The translations under genes were made by a program, and so were the position numbers. This document shows positions 7,170 to 14,230 of a DNA stretch of 19,450 bases, one piece after another (position 1 is the stretch's first letter; the number at the start of each line of letters is the position of its first letter). This DNA is from UBA8752 sp036159995 (GTDB lineage: Bacteria > Bacteroidota > Bacteroidia > Flavobacteriales_D > Sanyastnellaceae), in NCBI GenBank assembly GCA_036159995.1, contig JAYYEI010000064.1, forward strand, positions 1-19,450, read 5' to 3'. The notes under the pieces are model-generated. The model saw nothing but the letters and a program-made list of their open reading frames with translations. It did no database searches and was not told the origin of the DNA.

Positions 7170-9619
7170 ACGAGGTCGGGGTGTCCGGCGGGGTCATCCT
7201 CCGCCACCATGGCGTGGACCCGCTCGACAATGTCATCCACGGACGGCTTCGAGAAGTAATCCCCGTCCGTGCCATAGGCCGGCAGGTGCGGGGCAGCAGA
7301 CAGCGTCTGGGGCGCTGCGTCGAGGTGAATCCACAGATCGCTGCCGGCGAGGGTCCGCTCCAACATGTAGGCCGTGGCCCCGCCGGGCACATCCTCGTCG
7401 ATGAAGAGGACACGGTGGGTCTTGGCCACACTGCGGGCGATGGTGCCGGTCCGGTCGAACGGCAAGAGCGTCCGGACATCAATCAGCTCGACCTCCACCC
7501 CCAGACCGGCCAACCGATCGACAGCTTGACTGCACAGGTTCAAGGTGCTGCCGTAGGAGACCACAGTCACGTCGGTTCCCTCCCGGATCACCTCGGGTTC
7601 GCCGAGCGGAACGCGGAATTCCCCGAGGTTGGACGGCATGCGCTCCTTGGAGCGGTAGCCATTGAGGCACTCGACAACGAGCGCTGGTTCCCCGGCGGCC
7701 ATCAGCGTGTTGTACATCCCGGCGGCCTCGGTCATGTTGCGTGGCACGCAAACGTGCATGCCGCGAATGCTGTGAATGATGGCCCCCATCGGACTGCCAG
7801 CGTGCCAAATGCCCTCGAGGCGGTGGCCCCGCGTCCGAACAATGAGCGGAGCCCGCTGGGTGCCGGCGCTGCGGTAGTGGACCGTAGCCAGATCGTCCCG
7901 CATGATTTGCAGGGCGTAATAGAGGTAGTCTAGGTACTGGATCTCGGCGATGGGGCGAAGGCCACGCATGGCGAGACCGATGCCCTGTCCAATGATGGTG
8001 CACTCCCGAATGCCGGTGTCGGACACGCGATCCGGCCCGAAGGCCTCCTGCATGCCCTCCATCGCCTGATTGACCCCGCCAATCTTGCCCGTGTCCTCCC
8101 CGAAGGTGAGGAGCTCCGGATGACGCTCGAAGAGGGCCTTGAAGTTGTCCCGCAATACCACCCGTCCATCGACGGACTCTTCGGTGTCATAGCGCGCGGC
8201 CACTGGCTCCACCTGCAGCGCATCATGGTCCCCGGAAGCGTGGAGTCCACCCCCGAAGAGCTCGGCGCAGCGCGCCTGTTGGACCTCCAACCAGCGCTTC
8301 AGGGCCGTCCGCCCCTCGGACGGGTGACCGGCCGTGTCGTGCAGGGCGCGGCGCACGGCGGCGTGCACATCCCGGCGGATGGGATCCATGGACTTGGCCA
8401 GTGCCTCGGCCGCATCTGCACACTCGGGAATGGCGCGCATCAACTCTACAGCGGTGTCCCGCTCCCCGTCCAGGGCTTGGCGAACCGCAGCCCACGCCGC
8501 CTTCTGCTCTTCACGAACCGCCTTCTTGGATTCGGCGCGGATGGCATCCAACTCCTCCTCCGTGGCCGCCCCCTCCATCACGAGGAACCGGCCGAGCTGA
8601 CGGATGCAATCGAACTCTTCCGCCCAAGCCAACCGCTCCGGCGTCTTGTAGCGCTCGTGTGATCCGCTCGTGCTGTGGCCTTGCGGCTGCGTGCATTCCT
8701 CCACATGAACGAGCACGGGCACATGGCGCTCCCGACAGATGCGGACCGCCCGCTCATAGGTCAACAACAGGGCTGGATAGTCCCAGGCGCGCACCTTGAG
8801 GATGACGATGCCCCCTCCGGGCAACTCCGCTTCGGCTTCGGCAAGGGAGACGCCTCCATCTCCGGCTCCGCCGGGCTCCGACCCATAGGCCATGCCGGCC
8901 AAGGCCTGCGAAATGCTCTCCCGGGCCGTCTGGAATTTCTTCGGGACCGAGATGCCGTAGCCATCGTCCCAGACGCTCATGCACAGCGGCACGCCGAGAA
9001 CAGCCGCCGCGTTGATCGTTTCCCAGAACATCCCCTCCGACGTCGAGGCGTCCCCGATGGTGCCGAAGGCGACCTCGTTGCCGCCCTGCGTGAAGCCCTT
9101 GGTCTTGAACCCGGCCTTCTTCATCTGTTTGCCCAGGGCACGGTAATGCTTGCTCGCGTGGGCCAGGCCCAAAAGGCGCGGCATCTGGCTCGCGGTCGGC
9201 GACAGGTCAATGGAACTGTTGGGCTGCTTGGTGTGGTTCAGGAAATGGCCATCCGGTCCCACCGTGGCCGAGCCGAAATGGCCGTTCATCTGACGGCCCG
9301 CCGTCATGGGCTCACGGGTGGCGTCAGTGTCGGCGTAGAGCTGGGCGAAATACTCTTGGACGGACAACAGGCCGGCAGCCATCATCAGCGTCTGGTCCCG
9401 GTAGTATCCACTGCGGAAGTCGCCGGGCCGAAACTGGCGGGCGAGGGCCAACTGGGCCACCTCCTTGCCGTCTCCGAAGATGCCGAACTTGGCCTTGCCG
9501 GTCAGGACCTCCTTCCGGCCGAGCAACGAGGCTTCACGGCTGATGCAGGCCAATCGGTAATCATGGAGGGCCACCTTGCGGAGGTCATCCCCGGTTTCGA
9601 GCGCGAGTCGTGTTCCCAT
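7166..9619 (-). CDS. 2-oxoacid dehydrogenase E1 component, fused alpha and beta subunits
   Basis: An 817-residue thiamine-diphosphate enzyme that decarboxylates a 2-oxoacid and passes the acyl group to lipoyl-E2. The N-terminal half (about 1-460) is E1-alpha: YYRDQTLMMAAG, GRQMNGHFGS, and the ThDP/Mg motif beginning GDASTSEG at 189-196 followed by NAAAVLGVPLCMSVWDDGYG; GHSTSGSHERYKTPE is the phosphorylation-loop region. The C-terminal half (from about 485) is E1-beta: FGEDTGKIGGVNQAMEGM, DTGIRECTIIGQGIGLAMRG, RTRGHRLEGIWHAGSP and DVRTLLPFD. Single-chain alpha/beta E1 proteins of this size are typical of Bacteroidota and are usually annotated as branched-chain 2-oxoacid or pyruvate dehydrogenase E1. 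Which substrate it uses cannot be decided here. E3 is encoded at 17233-18621, but no E2 is present. It starts 40 bp after obgE, with a probable promoter of its own in the gap. Confidence 0.93.
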   Translation of the reverse strand: MGTRLALETGDDLRKVALHDYRLACISREASLLGRKEVLTGKAKFGIFGDGKEVAQLALARQFRPGDFRSGYYRDQTLMMAAGLLSVQEYFAQLYADTDATREPMTAGRQMNGHFGSATVGPDGHFLNHTKQPNSSIDLSPTASQMPRLLGLAHASKHYRALGKQMKKAGFKTKGFTQGGNEVAFGTIGDASTSEGMFWETINAAAVLGVPLCMSVWDDGYGISVPKKFQTARESISQALAGMAYGSEPGGAGDGGVSLAEAEAELPGGGIVILKVRAWDYPALLLTYERAVRICRERHVPVLVHVEECTQPQGHSTSGSHERYKTPERLAWAEEFDCIRQLGRFLVMEGAATEEELDAIRAESKKAVREEQKAAWAAVRQALDGERDTAVELMRAIPECADAAEALAKSMDPIRRDVHAAVRRALHDTAGHPSEGRTALKRWLEVQQARCAELFGGGLHASGDHDALQVEPVAARYDTEESVDGRVVLRDNFKALFERHPELLTFGEDTGKIGGVNQAMEGMQEAFGPDRVSDTGIRECTIIGQGIGLAMRGLRPIAEIQYLDYLYYALQIMRDDLATVHYRSAGTQRAPLIVRTRGHRLEGIWHAGSPMGAIIHSIRGMHVCVPRNMTEAAGMYNTLMAAGEPALVVECLNGYRSKERMPSNLGEFRVPLGEPEVIREGTDVTVVSYGSTLNLCSQAVDRLAGLGVEVELIDVRTLLPFDRTGTIARSVAKTHRVLFIDEDVPGGATAYMLERTLAGSDLWIHLDAAPQTLSAAPHLPAYGTDGDYFSKPSVDDIVERVHAMVAEDDPAGHPDLV

Positions 9620-9636
9620 GGGTTGATGGTGCCGCG

Positions 9637-9644
9637 CAAAAGTA
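9637..9644 (-). promoter_or_regulatory. Putative internal promoter (-7 element) for the E1 fusion gene
   Basis: Reads TACTTTTG on the minus strand, an exact match to the Bacteroidota -7 consensus TAnnTTTG, ending 17 bases before the E1 start codon. A TTC at about 22 bases upstream is a weak stand-in for the usual TTG -33 element. It sits in the 40-bp gap after the obgE stop codon, so E1 may be transcribed independently of adk-obgE. Confidence 0.5.
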
Positions 9645-9659
9645 CCGATGAGGCCGGAC

Positions 9660-10658
9660 TCACTCCGAACCGTCCTGGATGGCCTTCCAGAGCAGGTCCT
9701 TCAAGCCGTCGACCCCCTCCCCCGTCACCGCACTGAAATAGTGGTGGCGCAGGTCGCCCATCGTCGCACTCACTTCCTCCCGCAACTCCGCGTCGAGCAG
9801 GTCGCACTTGGAAATGGCCAGCACCCGGTCCTTCTCGAGGAGCCCGGGATTGTATTGTTCCAATTCCCCAAGCAAGATGCGGTACGCCTCAGGGATGTCG
9901 TCGGCATCGGCCGGCACCATGAAAAGGAGCACCGAATTGCGCTCGATGTGGCGCAGGAACCGCAGGCCCAAACCCTTGCCCTCGTGGGCGCCCTCGATGA
10001 TCCCGGGAATGTCCGCCATCACGAAGCTCCGTGAGCCCCGATAAGCCACCATGCCCAGATTGGGGCGCAAAGTGGTGAAGGGGTAATCGGCGATTTCGGG
10101 CTTGGCGGCACTCACCACACTGAGCAACGTGGACTTGCCCGCGTTGGGGAACCCGACCAGACCGACATCGGCGAGCAACTTCAGTTCAAGGATGCGCCAC
10201 AGCTCCTGACCGTCTTCGCCAGGCTGCGCGTAGCGCGGAGTTTGGTTCGTCGGCGACTTGAAGTGGTCGTTGCCCAGGCCTCCACGGCCTCCGGGCACCA
10301 TCACCCACTCCTGTCCGTCCTCGGTGATCTCTCCGACCACCTCCTGCGTTTCGGCGTCCCGGACCACAGTCCCGATGGGCACGTCGAGGAACTCATCCCG
10401 TCCGTCCGCTCCGTGCTTCCGGTTGCCACTTCCAGGATCTCCATGGCCGGCGAGCACATGCTTGCGGTACTTCAGGTGAAGGAGAGTCCAATGCTGGGCA
10501 TTGCCCCGAAGGATCACATGGCCACCCCGTCCGCCATCTCCACCGTCCGGCCCACCCTTGGCGGTCGTCCGATCGCGGTGCATGTGCGTGCTGCCCGCGC
10601 CCCCCTTTCCGGAGCGGCAACAAAGCTTGACGTAGTCGACGAAATTCTCGTTGGCCAT
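9660..10658 (-). CDS. obgE: GTPase Obg/CgtA
   Basis: A 332-residue Obg-family GTPase, involved in late large-subunit ribosome assembly and growth control. The N-terminal glycine-rich Obg fold covers about 1-160 (FVDYVKLCCRSGKGGAGS, GGPDGGDGGRGG, GRGGLGNDHF). The G domain follows: G1 GFPNAGKS at 169-176, switch I DYPFTTLRPNLG, G3 DIPG at 216-219, FLRHIERNSVLLFMV, G4 as SKCD at 283-286 (a variant of NKxD) and G5 FSA at 308-310. There is no C-terminal OCT extension, which is normal for short Obg proteins. The start is clear (MANENFVDYV). It lies 28 bp after adk, an arrangement common in Bacteroidota, so the two are probably co-transcribed. Confidence 0.96.
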   Translation of the reverse strand: MANENFVDYVKLCCRSGKGGAGSTHMHRDRTTAKGGPDGGDGGRGGHVILRGNAQHWTLLHLKYRKHVLAGHGDPGSGNRKHGADGRDEFLDVPIGTVVRDAETQEVVGEITEDGQEWVMVPGGRGGLGNDHFKSPTNQTPRYAQPGEDGQELWRILELKLLADVGLVGFPNAGKSTLLSVVSAAKPEIADYPFTTLRPNLGMVAYRGSRSFVMADIPGIIEGAHEGKGLGLRFLRHIERNSVLLFMVPADADDIPEAYRILLGELEQYNPGLLEKDRVLAISKCDLLDAELREEVSATMGDLRHHYFSAVTGEGVDGLKDLLWKAIQDGSE

Positions 10659-10686
10659 GGTGGGTCGGGGCCGGCTGACCGCCCGC

Positions 10687-11262
10687 TCAGGCGAGGCCGT
10701 CGATGGCGTCGCGAAGCCGGGCGAAGATGTCCTCGATGGTTCCCATGCCGGCGATGCCGTGGTACTTGCCCTGGCCGCGGTAATGCTCCGCGACGGGCGC
10801 CGTCTCGGCGTTGTACACGTCGATTCGCTTCTGGATCACGGCCGGGTCGGCGTCATCCGCCCGTCCACTTGTCTCCGCCCGCTTGGCGAGCCGGTCCCGG
10901 AGTTCGTCTTCTTCCACCTCGAGCGCGAGCATACCGGAAATGGACTGTCCCTTTCCCTGCAAGAAGCGGTCCAGTGCCTCGGCTTGGGCCGTCGTTCTGG
11001 GAAACCCGTCAAAGATGAACCCATTGGCATCGGGGTGGCCATTGGCCGAATCCTCCAACATCCGGATTGTCACATCGTCCGGCACGAGTTGGCCCTGGTC
11101 CATGTAGGACTTGGCCAGCGTGCCCAGTTCAGTCTGCCCCTTGATGTTGGCGCGAAAAATGTCACCCGTGGACAGGTGGACGAAGCCGAAGTGGTCGACG
11201 AGCAGGGCACTCTGGGTGCCTTTGCCTGCCCCGGGAGGGCCGAAGAGGACAATGTTGCGCAT
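10687..11262 (-). CDS. adk: Adenylate kinase
   Basis: A 191-residue adenylate kinase (ATP + AMP to 2 ADP). The P-loop is GPPGAGKGT at 8-16, the AMP-binding segment STGDIFRANI at 31-40 and the Walker-B-like region DGFPRT at 85-90. The LID is the short form (AKRAETSGRADDADPAVI) without zinc-binding cysteines. The start at 11262 (MRNIVLFGPPG) is chosen because the family begins right at the first strand; an in-frame start at 11295 would add 11 residues that do not fit. It is the first gene of the minus-strand block adk-obgE-E1-S4 and is divergent from the secreted protein at 11423. Confidence 0.96.
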   Translation of the reverse strand: MRNIVLFGPPGAGKGTQSALLVDHFGFVHLSTGDIFRANIKGQTELGTLAKSYMDQGQLVPDDVTIRMLEDSANGHPDANGFIFDGFPRTTAQAEALDRFLQGKGQSISGMLALEVEEDELRDRLAKRAETSGRADDADPAVIQKRIDVYNAETAPVAEHYRGQGKYHGIAGMGTIEDIFARLRDAIDGLA

Positions 11263-11268
11263 GGGCGG

Positions 11269-11276
11269 CGAAGATA
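11269..11276 (-). promoter_or_regulatory. Candidate -7 element for adk
   Basis: Reads TATCTTCG on the minus strand, one mismatch from TAnnTTTG, and ends only 6 bases before the adk ATG. If used, the transcript would start at or beside the start codon (leaderless or nearly so). No convincing -33 TTG was found, only a CTG about 20 bases upstream. Confidence 0.3.
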
Positions 11277-11356
11277 ACGTGCGCACAATGAGCACACAGG
11301 CTGACAGAACCGGCTTTCGGGGGCATCGTTCAAAACCTGTCCATTGGGGTCCATGA

Positions 11357-11374
11357 GAAATTCGTAGACGTCGA
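11357..11374 (+). promoter_or_regulatory. Intergenic 18-nt repeated motif, copy 2
   Basis: Reads GAAATTCGTAGACGTCGA, one base different from 3966-3983. It lies in the 160-bp divergent region between adk and the secreted protein, ending 48 bases before the ATG at 11423 and in the same direction as that gene. Confidence 0.4.
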
Positions 11375-11422
11375 TGCCGGTTCAGGGATTATGCCGGATT
11401 TTCCATCCAAGAACTGAATTCC

Positions 11423-14158
11423 ATGCCCACACGATTCCGCCTGACCTCAGCCCTCATCACGCTGATGCTGCTCTTCCCCTGTTCCCCTTCTCTCCATGCC
11501 CAGGAATACGGCATCGAGCTCGAAGTGGTCAATGAAAACATCGGCCTCCTCGTCGGCGCCCTCGGCATCACCGACCTCACCGGATACAGCACGACACACG
11601 TCTACGCGACCACGGCAAACAGCGACGACTTCGTCTCCTCGGTGTCCGGCGATGCCACCAACCCCACCTATGTGAACACCACCACGGACTTCTACCACGC
11701 CGCTCTCGGGGCGGGGGTCCCGAACGGCATCAACAGCCTGCTCTTCCCTGTCTATCCTGACCTGGCCTACGACTCGTGGGTCACCATCGGCCTGACGGGA
11801 ACACCCAATGCGTTGGCTGGAGAAGCCAACGTCAGCACCGTCCAAGCTTCAGACAACCCTTGGTTCACCAATTTCGATACTGGTGGGGGCCTTCCCGGCG
11901 GAAACATCGCCATTGACGATCCCATCGGGGGCGCTTGGTATGCCCTGAATGGCGATGCCAACGGCGTGGCCGGAGAAGACCTCAAGGTCCTCGTGGGCCA
12001 ATTCACCACAACGGGTGATCTCGATGGGCAGCTCTACATCCAGTTCTTCATCAATGGAGATGGTTCGAATGAATTCCGAGACACCTTCTTCATCGGTGGA
12101 GCTCCCGCGGTGGATGGATGTACGGATGAATCGGCCTGCAATTACGACCCTGAGGCCAACAACGATGACGGCTCCTGCACCTTCGCCGAGGACGGCCTCG
12201 ACTGCGACGGAAACTGCCTCGCCGACGCCGATGGCGACGGCATTTGCGATGACGATGAGGTGCCCGGTTGTACCGATGGCATGGCCTGCAACTACGACAT
12301 GACGGCCACCGACGACAATGGGTCCTGCACCTACGCCGAAGACGGCCTCGACTGCGACGGAAACTGCCTCGCCGACGCCGATGGCGACGGCATTTGCGAT
12401 GACGATGAGGTGCCCGGTTGTACCGACGACATGGCCTGCAACTACGACATGGCGGCCACCGACGACGATGGCTCCTGCACCTATGCCGAGGACGGCCTCG
12501 ACTGCGACGGCAACTGCCTCACTGACGCCGATGGCGACGGAGTATGCGACGGCGACGAGGTCCCCGGTTGCACCGATGAGACCGCCAACAACTACGATCC
12601 TGCTGCCACCGACGATGACGGAAGCTGCGACTACGCCTGCGGTCCTGAATGGGGAGAACCCACCACCTACCCGAGTGTCGCCACCGTACTCGCCCTGATC
12701 TCCGTCGATGGGGAGAATGCGGACATGGAGGATGCTGTGGCTGCCTACGTTGGCGACGAGTTGCGCGGCACCGGAGACATCATCGACTTCGATGGTGCGA
12801 CCTACGTCAGCATGACCGTCTATCTCGCCGGTGGCGAGGAGATGGTGGACTTCCTCTTCTTCAACCAGGACGAGTGCACCACCTGCACGATGGATGCCGG
12901 TCTCACCGCCATGTCCTTCGGGGAGTACGGCTCCTTTGATGACCCGCTGATGTTCGATGCCAACTGCAGCGCCACGACCCTTGAAGTCTCTGCAATGGAA
13001 GGCTGGAATTACGTTTCCACCAATGTGATGCCGGAGAACTACGCCATCAGCAGCCTCTTCGAGGACGCCCTCGGAGGTGATCTGCTCAAGGTGCTCGGAG
13101 ACGATGACTTCGCCCTTGGCGGCAGCTACACCCCCGGCATCCCCAGCGTGTTCAACTCCCTGCAGACCCACTCCGATGCGGCGGGTTACGTGATCAAGCT
13201 AAATGCCGACGGCCTGTGGGCCAGCTCCGGTGAGCCGCTCGATGCCGCTTCCACCCCGCTCGACCTCCACGAAGGTTGGAACATCATCGGCTACGTCCCG
13301 CAGGTAGCCATGTCCGTCGAAGACGCCCTCGCCACCATCGACGGCGTGGTGGAAACGGTCATCGACGGCCAGAACGGCACCGTCTGGAACCCGGCCAACC
13401 CGAATGAATTTAACAGCCTGCTCGACATGGAGCCCGGCCGTTCCTACTGGGTCCGGATGCTTGAATCGGCCACCCTCACCTACCCTGAGGCCGCCCCTGA
13501 GGACGGCCCGGGTATGGCCATCGCCGGACTCCGGTCTGACGATGCTGCACAGCAGATGACTGGGTGGACGGTGGTCCGCTCCCCCTTCGCCGCCGCCGTG
13601 GCGGCTGAAATCTTGCTGGACGAACAGCCGGTAGAGGGTGAAGCCTACATCGGTGCCTTCGTTGGCGAGACCTGTGTGGCTGCCCGTCCCGTCGTGGGGC
13701 ACGCCGGCAGCACAGCAACACAGATGGCCATCCTGCTCGAAGAGCCCGCCGAAGTCACCTTCCGCCTCTGGGTGGAAGGGACCGTCTACGTCTCTGGAGA
13801 CCTGCTCGACCTGAACGGAGGCGAAGAGCTGGGACAGGCCGGACAGACCCTGCCCGTGCTCCGGTTCGGATCCACGGCCAATGCCGTGGTCGAAACCGAC
13901 CTGCTGGCTTCCTTCTCCCTCGCGCCGATGCCGGCCCGTGACATGACCTGGATGGACCTGGACGTTCTCATGGACGGTCAAGTGCGCATTTCGGTCCTCG
14001 ACGCCCGAGGCGCTGAGATCGCCGTCCTGCATGAGGGCCAACTGACAGCTGGCCAGCACCGCATGCCGATTGCGGTCGGACACTGGGCCGCCGGAACCTA
14101 CTTCGTCAAGGGCACTGGCCCGAATGGCGTGTTCCGCGGCCCGCTCATCGTCCACTGA
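11423..14158 (+). CDS. Secreted multi-module protein with Cys-rich tandem repeats and T9SS C-terminal sorting domain
   Basis: A 911-residue protein with unknown activity. The signal peptide ends about residue 26 (SLHA|QEYG). Residues 27-230 form a beta-rich domain (DSWVTIGLTGTPNALAGE, GGAWYALNGDANGVAGEDL, FINGDGSNEFRDTFF) of a type I recall from marine Bacteroidota secreted proteins but cannot name. Residues 233-405 hold three 50-residue units plus a partial fourth (GCTDxMACNYDMxATDDxGSC, then DCDGNC and the calcium-loop-like DADGDGICDDDE). Residues 410-520 and 530-690 are further beta-rich segments, the latter with repeated GWNYVSTNV / GWNIIGYVP signatures. The last 80 residues form a type-A-like T9SS sorting domain (FSLAPMPARD, VRISVLDARGAEIAVL, GTYFVKG, final PLIVH), so export across the outer membrane and surface attachment or release are likely. 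Confidence 0.88.
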   Translation: MPTRFRLTSALITLMLLFPCSPSLHAQEYGIELEVVNENIGLLVGALGITDLTGYSTTHVYATTANSDDFVSSVSGDATNPTYVNTTTDFYHAALGAGVPNGINSLLFPVYPDLAYDSWVTIGLTGTPNALAGEANVSTVQASDNPWFTNFDTGGGLPGGNIAIDDPIGGAWYALNGDANGVAGEDLKVLVGQFTTTGDLDGQLYIQFFINGDGSNEFRDTFFIGGAPAVDGCTDESACNYDPEANNDDGSCTFAEDGLDCDGNCLADADGDGICDDDEVPGCTDGMACNYDMTATDDNGSCTYAEDGLDCDGNCLADADGDGICDDDEVPGCTDDMACNYDMAATDDDGSCTYAEDGLDCDGNCLTDADGDGVCDGDEVPGCTDETANNYDPAATDDDGSCDYACGPEWGEPTTYPSVATVLALISVDGENADMEDAVAAYVGDELRGTGDIIDFDGATYVSMTVYLAGGEEMVDFLFFNQDECTTCTMDAGLTAMSFGEYGSFDDPLMFDANCSATTLEVSAMEGWNYVSTNVMPENYAISSLFEDALGGDLLKVLGDDDFALGGSYTPGIPSVFNSLQTHSDAAGYVIKLNADGLWASSGEPLDAASTPLDLHEGWNIIGYVPQVAMSVEDALATIDGVVETVIDGQNGTVWNPANPNEFNSLLDMEPGRSYWVRMLESATLTYPEAAPEDGPGMAIAGLRSDDAAQQMTGWTVVRSPFAAAVAAEILLDEQPVEGEAYIGAFVGETCVAARPVVGHAGSTATQMAILLEEPAEVTFRLWVEGTVYVSGDLLDLNGGEELGQAGQTLPVLRFGSTANAVVETDLLASFSLAPMPARDMTWMDLDVLMDGQVRISVLDARGAEIAVLHEGQLTAGQHRMPIAVGHWAAGTYFVKGTGPNGVFRGPLIVH
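12119..12640 (+). repeat. 150-bp coding tandem repeat (3 units plus a partial fourth)
   Basis: Units begin at the Cys codon of GCTD at 12119, 12269, 12419 and 12569 (period 150 bp, 50 codons). Units 1 and 2 are identical over 86 bases (12191-12276 and 12341-12426); unit 3 has diverged slightly. Each unit encodes one Cys-rich GCTD...GSC module plus an acidic DxDGDGxxD loop. The near-identity points to recent expansion or gene conversion. Confidence 0.93.
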
Positions 14159-14182
14159 GGACGAACCCGAACCAAACCAATG

Positions 14183-14216
14183 GAAAAGGCCCGCGATTGC
14201 GGGCCTTTTCCTTTTT
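14183..14216 (+). terminator. Intrinsic terminator between convergent genes (probably bidirectional)
   Basis: A perfect 12-bp stem, GAAAAGGCCCGC (14183-14194) with its complement at 14199-14210 around a GATT loop, followed by CTTTTTG. It lies 25 bases past the stop at 14158 and just beyond the amylase stop at 14231. The plus strand has the better T-tract; the A/T-rich stem base could also serve the minus strand. Confidence 0.88.
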
Positions 14217-14230
14217 GAGCTCCCTTGAAA

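Noticed and set aside
10242..11018. Plus-strand frame of 258 codons across the obgE-adk junction
   Set aside because: It spans two well-identified minus-strand genes and becomes Arg/Pro-rich low-complexity sequence with no domain.
11263..11295. Upstream extension of adk by 11 residues
   Set aside because: The adenylate kinase family begins at the strand before the P-loop (MRNIVLFGPPG), and the extra residues have no counterpart.
12119..12640. Regular 150-bp repeats considered as a CRISPR-like array
   Set aside because: The repeats are in frame, coding and directly adjoining, with no short palindromic repeat and unique-spacer structure.
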